Of a DNA stretch of 64,000 nucleotides, positions 21,562 to 32,524 are shown piece after piece. The notes below the pieces were generated by a model. That model had not been told where the DNA came from and made no database searches. It saw only the letters and a program-made list of their open reading frames with translations. Each line of letters opens with the position of its first letter. Position 1 is the stretch's first letter. Source of the DNA: Ustilaginoidea virens (taxonomy: Eukaryota; Ascomycota; Sordariomycetes; Hypocreales; Clavicipitaceae); NCBI RefSeq assembly GCF_000687475.1, contig NC_057321.1, forward strand, positions 3,060,898-3,124,897. Reading direction: 5' to 3'. The position numbers were made by a program, and so were the translations under genes.

Positions 21562-22126
21562 TATCAAACAAAAACGGTGGTTTTTGCGCCTGCTAAGATA
21601 ATGCAGTATGCGAAGGATAAAGGCAGTGGAATGGTAAAATCGCAGTAAGGTAAAAGTAACGGCACAGATAAGATACGAGACTAAGGCGTAGGGACAATTT
21701 GAATTAATTATGCACTCTTGCTTATGTGCATACATCCATATATTCCTCCCACTATTTAGGTAGGAATATCTAGGGATTTAAATACATAATATTCCAATAT
21801 AGAACATCCCTAGTGAAATCAATCTAATATGAATGTCATGACCATACTGTGATATCATAGATATGTGGCGAAATGTGCATTTGTAGTGCATCGAGATTTG
21901 CGACGATAAAGTGGTGTGATCAATTTGTAATGTATCATATGTTTGTGCGTGAGGGAATGTGTATAAATACTAGGTACTCAACTTTACTAGCAGCTGCTAT
22001 ATACATATAAGTACTGAATACTTAATACCTTTCTCAATCTGATGATGCGGCGATGTGTAAAGATTGTCGGCAATAGATATCCAAAAATAATAAACTAAAA
22101 TAACAATAAATAATTTTATTCTGATA
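21562..22126 (-). repeat. Copia-D1 3' LTR
   Basis: This 565-bp LTR has the same length as 49132-49696 and nearly the same sequence; most differences are C/T or G/A. A 65-codon open frame inside it also occurs in the other LTR but has no sign of being a gene. Confidence 0.9.
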
Positions 22127-22139
22127 TACCCCCCTAAAT

Positions 22140-23700
22140 AGGCTAGGATCTAGCTCTATCTAGCTAGTCGGTATTACTCTCGTTATCTTCTGTTTTTCGT
22201 ACTAAGTCTTCAATATCTACTAGGCCTAGTTAGTTACGGAAGGTAGTAAATCGTTGACCTATAAGAGCTTTTGTAAGCCTATCCGCTACTATATTATTAG
22301 TAGGAATATAAGTAAGGTCGAATAAACCCTGCTAATAAGCCTGTCGCAACCAGCTGTTGTGGATATCGATATGCTTTAATGCAGTATTAATACGGGGCAT
22401 TATTGTTGTTACTAGGCGTATAGCTTATAAGTTATCGCACTCAATAGTAACCTTATGATCAAGCTTAAGTCCTAGTTGTTCCATAAGACGGGTTACAGAT
22501 ATAGTGGTCTTAGTAGTTGACGATAGAGCTAGTAGCTCTGCTTCGGTGGAAGATGTAGTAACGGTATATTATTTAGTGGCTTCCTAATTAATAGGGCCGC
22601 TAAATAGGCTAAAGAAAGATCCCTAGGTAAACTTCCGGGTCTCTTTATTATCGGCAAAAGTAGTATCAGAAGATATTAATAGCTCTCTAGTAGATAGTTG
22701 CTGCTGGATATTATCATTTAATTGTTATTATATGGCAGTATATTGAATAGCTAAGTAACGTATGATATAGAGGTACATTGTGACCCCTATTGCTAGTAGG
22801 TAATAGTAAGGGGAAGGGTTGTGTAGATATTCTAAAAGGCGGGAGACTGCAATAGTAGTATTAGGTCGGGTTATAATAGTTGGGTAATTTATAGAGCCTA
22901 TAAGCTTTTGGTACTGGTATATCTCGTATGCTATAGTAATGCCAGTATATTTATCAAGAGGCTATTTTGGGATTGGATAGTCTTTATATATAATATTTCT
23001 TCCTTTTAAGAAATCATACGTAAGCTTTTCTATATAAGAGTCTTATAATAGCTAGGTCTTAGTAGGTCGATACCGTATAATTCGGATACCTAAGAACCAT
23101 TTTAAAGTACCAAAGTCCTTCATTTTATAGGCTGCTTTTAATTTATTGACGATGGATTCTGCTTTAGGACGATTCTTTGATTAAAATAGTACTACTATAT
23201 TATCCATAAAATAAAAGACTACTACAATAGTAGTAATCATAATGCAAGGGTCTTCTGTAATGAGAGTAAGGTCGAGGGATTTAAGGGTTGATAAAAGCTC
23301 TTATTGCTATAGGTAAAGAGACCTGCGAAGACTATATAAGGCGCGCTGTAGTAATAGTGCCTATCTAGGTCTTTTAAATCTATCTAGATATTCTATATAG
23401 ACGACTTCGTCCTATAGGCTATTAGTAACTGCCGATATAGCATCCATTTGTATAGTGTTAAGGTCGAACTTCGTTATAATAGCTATTAAGATTCGGAAGG
23501 ACTTAGCAGCTAGCATAGCGGCATAGGTTTCTTTATTACTATAAGGTTAAAGATCACCATATATACAAATTCGGGCTTTAAATTTAGTAAGAAAGCCGTG
23601 TTTATTATACTTGTATTTAAATACTTACATAAGTGGTATAGGCTTATAATTATTAGGAAGGTCTAATAATTAGGTAGGCTTAAAGGTTCCTTTATTCTAG
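22140..23700 (-). pseudogene. Copia-D1 RNase H and C-terminal reverse transcriptase
   Basis: On the minus strand the C-terminal end reads ADRLTKALIGQRF (about 22240-22290). This is the ADxLTKxL block that closes Copia RNase H, preceded by a stretch like DIHNSWLRQAY. The reverse transcriptase lies towards 23700, where Gypsy-E interrupts it at TTATC. It continues at 37422. Several Trp and Gln positions are stops. Confidence 0.8.
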
Positions 23701-23705
23701 TTATC

Positions 23706-23947
23706 TGTAAAGGACTGGCCCTAGGGCTACTGCGAATAGGCATCGAATAAATATATTAAATAGACTAAAGAGGAAAGGAAGAGGACCCGAATAGGGGCCT
23801 CTAAGTAGTCTATTTATGCCCTTACGTAGTACGGGCCGAGTCCTTAGCGAGCCCTCATAACCCTATACCGATACTCCTTAGGCTAATCGCGGGCGCAGCC
23901 CGAGTCCTAGCCATATTATAGCGCGGGTGTAGCCCAAGCCTATAATA
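23706..23947 (-). repeat. Gypsy-E 3' LTR
   Basis: A 242-bp LTR beginning TGTAAAGGACTGGCCCTAGG on the plus strand. A C-rich tract (polypurine on the minus strand, about 23948-23962) follows, so this is the 3' LTR. Confidence 0.9.
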
Positions 23948-24229
23948 TACCCCCCTCCTCCGCCTTAGAGTCGGAAAAATCGCCTTCTATCATCAATTAG
24001 TACTCTACTAGGGACTAATTATATCGCCGATTACTACGCCGCAATATCCTTAAATCTATATATAGGCCAATTGCCGGGTATAGGAAGGATTCGTCTGTAA
24101 GCGTAGTGGATATAGCTATACAATTGATAGGAGTCGTATAGTCGTCAATTAAAAATAGTATAGTGGAAGCGCATAGAAGTTCGTCATCGCACCGCTAGCT
24201 AAAGGTTAACCGGTATAGCTGGGAATGTT

Positions 24230-25745
24230 ATGAAAAATTTTTCGTTAGCTGCCGGCTGGAAATCTCCCTATAGTCTTTATTGTTTTTCGCTGGGGGCTCT
24301 TTTCCTTCTTCCCTTCTTCCTATTAAGGCTATTACCAAGTATCGAAGGTCCCTATTATCGTAAGTTTTTATCCCGCATTAAGCCTATATTGCATGCTAAT
24401 CAGTTGAAGTATTATTTCCGCCCCTTCCGCATTAATATTCCTTACTGAATTCTATCTCTATTGCAATTAGCTACTAACTCCTTTTATAGTGAGACCCGAT
24501 CTAGCCTATACGTAAAGCCTATTGGTAAGTCTTAAGTCCCTACCTATATCGTGAGCATCTTATGCTGACCCTATTTAGAACCCGAATATATCCTCGTCTG
24601 CTGCTAATAGTACCCCTACCAGGGGGGAATTAGGTCCTGCCTATCCCTAGAAGCCACGCCACGCCGCTAGTAACTATCTTCTAGAGGGGGACTCCTTAGA
24701 TAAGGAATATTAGTATGCGAAAGATAAAGAATTCCTATACGATAGATATACTAAATGTATATAAGCGACCGGAGAGCTACCTATTTATAAGCATTATAGA
24801 AAAGCAAAGGGGTGCAAAAGCTGCGCTAATTCCTATGCATCCTGCATATAGCTTAATTAACGTTTCGCGGGGAACCCCATACTATAACGCATCCTATATA
24901 ATTAGATTAAGGCAGTAAAGGAAGGAAAGGCTATCGTAAAGCCCGCCTATCTTAAAACGGATATACAGAAAGCGTATGCCGCTATCCTAACCCCTAAGTT
25001 TCGGGCTTTAAATAATTAATAGTATTATACTTTTGCTATCGAGCAGGTAGCCCCCTATGCCCCACATTTAGTATTCAGGCTATAAGATACCTCTAGTATA
25101 GTTTCTGCTATATCTATAGCGTTAACGCCCTCCCGGCGCCAGGCTAGGTCTATTATAGATCTCGCCCCTATGCTGAATATTATAAGGGAAACATAAGTAG
25201 AAGCCTAGGAATATTATGCCAGGATGGAGCAATATTAGGTTAAAGCTTAATATCTCTGGCTGCCCCTACCCCTATCTCGTCCCGCCCTCCCTGCATATTA
25301 CGCAGAAGGGGAACCATTATACGATTAGGGCGGCTAGTACTATATAAAGGCTCCGCCGCTGCTGGCGTAAGGTTATCTATCGCAATCCTTATAATAGTAG
25401 GCAGAACCCGCTTTATAGCCCCCTACGCCCTCGCTATCTTTATTGCAGCTACTACCGCAGACGCTGTATCGCCCGGCCCCATCTTATTAAAAGGTCTTAT
25501 CGTCTCCTAATGCGCTCCTATTATATTCGCCTTATAGTAGCCTATAGACTCTATCACGTTATAGATATATAGGGAACTATCCCCGTCTGATGTATAGTCT
25601 GTATATATGCCCTACCCTATGAGGACCCCTACTGCTATTGGCCTATATGCTATCGTAAGGATAGGAGGAGGCTTAGGGAGATAGAGAGTAGCCCTAAGAG
25701 GGGGCGTATTAAGGGTAAGCCTATATCGGCCCTAGTTTGGTTTAT
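24230..25745 (+). pseudogene. Antisense RIP-damaged reading frame inside Gypsy-E (unknown protein)
   Basis: This 1.5 kb segment between the integrase end and the 3' LTR has no counterpart in Gypsy-A or B. On the plus strand, opposite to the element, one frame (about 24243-25620) reads protein-like sequence such as EGDSLDKEY, KAKGCKSCANSYASC and KPAYLKTDIQKAYAAILTPK. Its interruptions are nearly all TAG or TAA, as expected if CAG, CAA or TGG codons were hit by RIP. The last part reads on in another frame with a Cys-rich, basic end (PYCYWPICYRKDRRR). I recognise no family. It could be an extra antisense ORF of the retrotransposon, a captured gene, or an insertion whose ends I cannot see; the T run at 25749-25760 lies just beyond it. 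Confidence 0.45.
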
Positions 25746-25829
25746 TATATTTTTTTTTTTAAAGTATTTTTATTATTTTATATTTTGCTTATAGTAGTAG
25801 GTGTTTGGCATCGTTTACTAATTTAATAG

Positions 25830-26140
25830 ACTCTATTTTAGGACCCGGCTAGGCCTATTATAAGTCCTAATATCCCCTTATTTAGCCTCAAATATTTTTT
25901 ATATGGTAATATCTTTAAAGTTTTCTAGGGGTTCCTATATCGGTAAATCGTACCCTTTCTACTTTATAAGTATATTGCGTTTCTATCCCTAGCCTTATAT
26001 ATTCTTCGCTATAAGTATCTCTTTAACCTTATACTCTTTATATAGGTTTGTAGAGTCTTAGGGGAGGATGAATAAAGGCCCGAATTATATATTAGTTATT
26101 ACTTAATTAGGTAATAGATTAAAAGCGGCTTATTCGATTA
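25830..26140 (-). pseudogene. Gypsy-E integrase C-terminus and chromodomain
   Basis: Read leftward, this matches the Gypsy-B chromodomain region (9480-9700) with the same order of words around the complement of GGTTCCTATATCGGTAAATC. It stops at the 15-bp target duplication of the LINE (26126-26140). The rest of the gene resumes at 32510. Confidence 0.75.
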
Positions 26141-26599
26141 TTTATTATTATTAAATTACGCTAGAGGCTATTTAAAGCTAAATAACCTATCTAGTACTTC
26201 TATATAGATAATTCGGAAAGGGAAAAACTTGGTAGCCGGGAGGAAAACCCTTCCTATTTTCTTAATTTCTGCTTTTTATCGCCCTGCATCGGGGGCGGCG
26301 GATATCTAGTGCGTGAGAGAATAGGGTATGCAACCGCTTAGGATTATATCTAGCGGTATTATATAGGAAGAGTGCGAGCGAGAAGTCCCGGAATATCGGG
26401 TCTAGGTCGGTGATCTTATTAGGTGAGAAGTGAAAAGAGGGTGAAGCCGGTAGGATAAGGCTAGCGGCGCGCTTGCGGCGGGCGTATTCTTACCGGGTGC
26501 GTATCTATAATAGCCCGGGCGCTTCTTAGTATATATTAATTTTTGGGTCGGAAGAGGAAGTGAGCTAATTCTGAAGGTTAAAGCGGGCGGCCTTAGGCA

Positions 26600-29500
26600 T
26601 TACGTTAGTATATAGGTTAGCGATGCCCCCCGATTTAGTGCCTTTTCTTCTTTTCTTCTTTTCCTTTATAGCGCTAATTTTAAGGTATATAATGACCCCT
26701 CTATTGCAGTATAGGGCCGGTGCTGACCCTATTAGTAGTACGGCAGCAGCAATAGCGATAATAGCAATAACAATAATACTAGTAATAATAAAAATAATAA
26801 TAGCGAAAATGCCTAAGCGGTCGGCGATACTAGATAAGGGGGTAAGTATAGGTCTTACGCGCGGCGGGACTATAGCTAACCCTTATAATATAGCCCGGAG
26901 AACTATGCGTATAGCCTTACGGGCTACATCTAATGCGCTTAGAGGATCCTAAATATTAATGCTATAGTTAATAAGGTATAGATTAGGTTATACCCGCTCT
27001 TTAGCGAAGCTAATATAGGTAGGGACTAATACAGCTTACTATCCTTATGCCCTTATAGGTAAGATATATATGCCCTTAGAGAGGACCCCTAGGAACTAGG
27101 TCCTAGTATAAGAGCTTTTAAATGTATAGGAGATTATTACCAGGGGGATAGAGGTGCGTTTTCGATTTATATATGATATAGGCTATCGGCTAATTATTTT
27201 TGGCTTTAGGTAGACGACTATAAGGCCTTTTAGTAGAGGGCTAAATAGGCATCTACCTCTTAGGAGTATAGTCGGGCGGTAGTAGTAATAGCGGCGGCGG
27301 TAGTAGGGGGCCTTAGCGCTCCTAGGGTAACCTAGGAGATATTAGACCTTAAAGAGAGGAAGGTCCTTACTTTAGAATAATAGGCCTATACTTAAGAGGA
27401 TATTATTATATCGTTATAGGTTTTTTTAGCCTAGGAGGAGGGGGAAGGGGCTTTAGAGGGGGAGTAGACTAGGGATAAAGGGGGGGAGAGTGGTAAAGAG
27501 GGCGGGGGGGGGAGGGGGGGGAGAGTGCCCCTATTGCTAATATAATAACTATTAATTAGTTTCGGCCCATAGGGCCTAAGAGATTTACTTATTCCTAGTA
27601 TATCTTATTCCTACTACGGGATTACTATAAATATTATATAGGGGCTATGCGGGGGTATTTAGTAGCGCTTTTAGCTATATTATATTAGAGGGATTAGGCG
27701 AGCTAGAATTAGTTAAGTCGGTTAATATTAAATATCTAGTAAGCGATCGTTTATATAAAGTATAATTTATCGAGTATAATAGATATATTATATCGGTCGC
27801 GAAATAAGCTAGGGCTAGGATTAGGCCTAAGGAGTATATACCTTTATCTATAGTATTTTAGATAGGAGAGGATAATATAATAGAGGTTTTCTAGGCCTTC
27901 CTTATAGCAGCAGAAAGGTAATAATATTAAGGGAACTTATTAGAGGCAGAAGAAGGAGTTAAAGCTGATTTTTTCTATATAGAGTTGGGTAAGTATTGCC
28001 GATTTATACTTTTATAGACCTTTATATAATTAGGTTATTTTCGCTATAGATTAGAAGTCTAATGCCCTTTCGGCTATTAAGGTCTTATACTAAGGGCGTT
28101 TTGCCTTTATTACTGCCCGATTGCTCTATTATTAGTTATATTAATTTTTTATTAGTCGCTCTTCGGCTAGGAGCTAGCTAAGATTAAGATCGGGGAATAA
28201 TATATAGGCTAGGGGTTTTTAGTAATCCTTCTTTCGATAGCATTAGAGTATTACTATTATTACTATTAATACGCAGTTAATCCTATCGGTTATACTTATT
28301 TTTTCCATTCTTTTAAGGAACTATTAGCAGATATAGTTAAGATAGAGGTTAATTAGGGGCGTAGCCGCCTCAGTCTTAAGGGTATCTAGCAGTATAGCCT
28401 TAAAGGCCCCGGTAATTATATAGAGGTAGGCTAATTATTTTATAGCTAGGGATTTTGCGATGCCTTTTGCTACCCCTCTAGGGGCGGTAGGGGTATATTA
28501 TACCCTTGCGCTAAAAGCAATAAAGGTCTGGATAACCTATATATAGATTAGGCGTGCTTCCCGGTATTAGTAGCCCTAGATTAAGGCCGCTATTACTATA
28601 AGCGCGAGTTACTACTATTTAAGTTTCTTTGCGATTTTAATACGGTATTCCCTCTATTTTAGCTTATAGTAGATTTCGACTCCTAAAAATCTAATATACT
28701 ACTTCAGTTAGATTATTACGGTCCTAAGCTATACTATAGTCTCGTCTGCCTTATATATATAAGTGAAGTAGATAAGCTCGCTTTTACTAGGATTAAAGTT
28801 AAATCTGGCTTATTTAAACTAGCTATTATAGATAAGCTATACTTTCTTAAGTAGCGCTTTTATCTCTTTTGTATCTCTCCTATAGGCTATAATATTTATA
28901 TCGTCGGTAAAGCCTAGTATAATAATTAAGGCTATTTTTTATAGCCTTTCGTAGAGCGGCATAATATAGATAAAAAAGAGGATAAAGGAGAGGGGAGACC
29001 TTTATAGTATCCTAGCGGTAATTAGCAATTTCTCTATAAGCTATCCCTTAAAGTAGATTTATACTATTTGCGAATCGGTAAAGCTATATACCTATACTGC
29101 GAGCTATAGTAGAAGCCTTTTATTAAGGAATAGGTAGATAAAGCGGGTATAATTAACTATATCGAATACTGCTAATATATTTAGTTAAAAGAGCGAGGCG
29201 ATCCCGCTATAATACTAAATTATGCGAATAATCTCTACTAGTGTGCTTAATATTGCATCGGTTGATTAGTTTGCTTTATTATTTATTTAAAGATCTGGAA
29301 AGAGGTTGCCCTCCTTAAGGGCAGTAGTAAGCCACCTTATGACTATAGTTTTTATAACCTTCCCTATTAGGTTAAATAATAATATTAGTCTTTATCCTCT
29401 TGCTTTTAAGTATTCTTTAGGCCTTTTCCTAGGCTTTTATAGTATTACTACTTTAGCCTCCTGGAATTAGGCTAGGTAGTACCTAATATAGCATATTTCG

Positions 29501-31100
29501 TTAAGGAGGTATATTAAAGTTTAAATAAGTAGAGGGCTATATACTTTAAGGAATCCTGCCGGGAGCCTATCGGGGCCTAGTGCTTTCTAGCCTACTATAT
29601 TGCGTAATATAGTATATACCTTTTTATAGGTAAAAGAGTCTATAGAGGGGAATATAGCGGTAGTAAGCTAGGGGAATATTAGGTTGGGGATATCGTTATA
29701 AGTAGCTTAGGAGGTAGGGAAGAACTATTAGGCGAGTATTTATGCCTTTTCTTTATATATTATTGCCTTTAGGCCTAGATTGCTTTATTTTAGCGGGGGG
29801 ATCTCTCTTAATTTAGGCGGGAGGCTATTATATAAATAAGCCTATTTCTCTAAAGACTATAAATTAGCATTCTATACGGTTGCTTTATTAAGGGCCTTTT
29901 GCTATAACTGGCGCTATTCCTCCTAGATAATATAGGATTAGGTCGCTTTTGCTTCTTAGGCGGCGCTAAGGTTCTTTAGGGTATAGTATACTACTTATTT
30001 TTAGTAGGCCTTTTTTGCTGCTATTTGGGCTATCTTAGCGCAGGAGTTCTACTAGGGCTTTATACTAGGAGCTTTAGGTGCCCTCTTTAGTGCTATAATA
30101 TCGGCGATACTCTAGAGTTAGCTGGTAAGCTATTTGGCGTATATATCTATTTTAGTGGGGGAGCGGAGTGGGGCCCTAGTGTAATAGGTAGTAAGTCGGT
30201 TTTTTGCTTTAGCTTAGGTAAGGTATCGGTTAAAGGACTTTTAGCTATTCTTTAAGGGGGGGGCTTTTATATAATAGTTATCGGTCTCGATATATATAAG
30301 CTGGGGGATATAATTAGACCTAATAAGGTTAGCGTTTCTAAGATATTTAACTGTAATATCTAGTATAACCTATATATGGTCGATAGTACTACTTCTCTTT
30401 CTTAGGGCCTTTTTTATTATCTTACTGTAAGGAGTGACTAGCCTGAGCCGCTATTATATTATAAGTTTAAAGAGAGTATTAATACTAGGCGAGGTTTAGT
30501 CTAGGTTATCCTAAAGAGGGTGGTATATATTAAAGTCCCTAATAAAGGCACTATAGGGGTAGGGTAAGAGCTTAGCAAGCGTAATAAAGGGGGTTATCTA
30601 GTTTAGCTTATAGCCCGGGGAGTAAATAGAATAGATATTAGTATATAGTAGGGAAATCTTATACTAGTCGGTTCCTTTATCGCTAGACTATATGCCGGGC
30701 CCGTGCCGCTTATAAATATATATCGCTATTCTCCTGCTGTATACTATTAATATATATCTTTTAAGGCTGGGGCTTAGTAGGGTCTATTTAGGCGCAGCAG
30801 GTTTTTAGATCGCTATAATATTAGGCTCGCGCTAGTAATAGAGTGCTAGTCTTATAAGGGTGGTTTTCTTTTATATATTCTAGTAAAGGATTATTATTAT
30901 ATAGATAATTACAAGGGGATTAGTAGCAGCAGTATATTAGAGGTGGCTATAGGTTAGGCATTTAGGATAAACGCGGTCGTATTATAGTCTTATGCAGGGG
31001 CGGCTTAGAGGAAGGCGGTAATACTACTATTAGCCCTAATACAGGGGTCTTATTAATACTTCCGACCGGTCGGCCTCGTTTTTAGGGAGAGGGCTTATAT
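26600..31100 (-). pseudogene. LINE ORF2: endonuclease and reverse transcriptase
   Basis: The apurinic-type endonuclease lies at the right; near 30496-30545 the reading DFNIYHPL*DNLD matches the GDFNxHHPLWD block. The reverse transcriptase core is at about 28850-29400. The RSPLSFILF block lies near 28990-29010 and the catalytic GFTDDINI at about 28905-28930, with both aspartates kept. The left part after the polymerase probably held RNase H and a zinc-finger tail but is too degraded to define. A G-run on the plus strand (27476-27527) falls here. Confidence 0.8.
27476..27527 (+). repeat. G-rich tract in the LINE
   Basis: It contains several runs of four to eight G separated by A or short words. 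It has few CpA or TpG sites, so RIP could not erode it. On this strand it has G-quadruplex potential. Confidence 0.7.
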
Positions 31101-31149
31101 AGGGGAGATCTACTAGCTATACGGCGGCGGCCTTAGTCTGCAATTAGGA

Positions 31150-32440
31150 TAGCATTAGCATCTAATACTATATACGAGGCGAAGAGCCTTAGTCTATTGC
31201 TATAGGAATTTCTAGCTTTTTCCTATTATTCGTTCGCTACTTTACAGAGGCAGGACTATACTAGGTGTAATTTATGATAGTTAAGGCAGGATTTGCGTTA
31301 GTTCTATGTGGTAGCTAGGCAGCTTTAATTGCTATCCGGGTGGCATTTAGAGCCGCACCGGCCGTAGTAAGCTACCGCTATATAGTATATAGCGATATAG
31401 CCGAATTTGAAGTAATTATAGTACTAGCGAGGGTGTATAGTATTATTATAAGGTTCGGCTTTAAATATCTCTGCTTGGTATATAATACTAGCTTTATAAA
31501 GCTTATTTATAAGGTCGATAGAATCTACCCTTATAATTAAGGGCGCCTATATTACGGTCCCCCTAGGGTGGCGAGGGGAGACCCTAGTGAAGCCCTCTTT
31601 ATTAGCTTTAGTAAGATTCGACTGGATATCTTCTATTACAGCATTTGCAGTATAATAGGTCGGGAAGCTTTTAATAATAATATTAAATAAGCGTTAGTTA
31701 GGTTCTGCCTCCTAGCTAAAGGTAGGGTATACTTAGGTTGTATCTATAGTATATTTCGCTTTTTCTTCTTTAAAGGTGATAATCGTATTGCTACTATAGA
31801 GCCTATAGGCTGCAACTATTATTCCTTCGGCGGTAGCTATATTAACTATATTAACGATTTCGATTGGGGTATAGTTCTAAAGGATTTCGCTAATAGTGTT
31901 TCCTTTAATAAGGACTTTACGGTAGATACGGGGGGGTACTATAAGGGGAGCTAGGCTGCGTTAGGGTGGTATAGCAGCTGCGAGCCCTCGTATAGCAATA
32001 GATACCTATATAGTAGGGGCTGCAGTAGGTTTTAGGAGATTCTATATAGCCTTATTAACTGCGGTCTCGATCGTCTGTATAAAGGTTCTAATAGGGGTAT
32101 AGATATTGCCTAGGTCGGCCTCTTACCGGGCAGTCTCTGCTATAAAGTTTATAGCCTTTTGCACTCTTCCTAATACCGCTAGGGGAATATAGTCTTAAAG
32201 CTCTTTTATAAAATCTATAATAATATCGGCTGCTAGTCGTTTCCGCCTTTAGGCAGGTTTAGTCTTGGACTGGTTGCACTATATACTATTTGCGATCGTG
32301 GTATTAGGGTTATGGCGGCTGTATGCTATACTGCCCCTATTCCCTCCGTCGATATCTATTATTTTATCCGTGCCTACCGCGCCTACTCCTTAGATGCGAT
32401 GCGCTATAGGTGAGGGGGGTAAACGGACGAGAAAAAGCGA
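31150..32440 (-). pseudogene. LINE ORF1 (zinc-knuckle nucleic-acid binding protein)
   Basis: On the minus strand near 31240-31370 the translation shows CGSKCHP, then a cysteine, then CLNYHKLHLV*SCLCK. This fits the CxNCxGxHxxWSxxCP-type knuckles at the end of Tad-like ORF1 proteins, with one Cys changed to Tyr and Trp to stop. The N-terminal part is low in recognisable motifs. It probably bound the element RNA. Confidence 0.7.
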
Positions 32441-32524
32441 TTAGAAATATCAGAATTAATTTTAGAGGCGGTTCTATGCCGCTACCTAGGTGCGGGCGAA
32501 ATCGCAGGTCGGCTTATTCGATTA

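Larger units (their letters stand above)
26141..32509 (-). mobile_element. Tad-like LINE (non-LTR retrotransposon), near full length
   Basis: This 6369-bp element has no LTRs and is flanked by the same 15 bp, CGGCTTATTCGATTA (26126-26140 and 32510-32524). Its left end is a short TTA/T-rich run, which on the minus strand is an A/TAA tail, so the 3' end is on the left. It has a zinc-knuckle ORF1 on the right, then endonuclease and reverse transcriptase, the order in the Tad/I group of fungal LINEs. The length suggests an almost complete copy, but both frames are stopped by RIP. It lies inside Gypsy-E. Confidence 0.9.

Noticed and set aside
26623..26952. 109-codon plus-strand frame rich in Ile/Ala
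   Set aside because: It is antisense to LINE ORF2 and has low-complexity composition.
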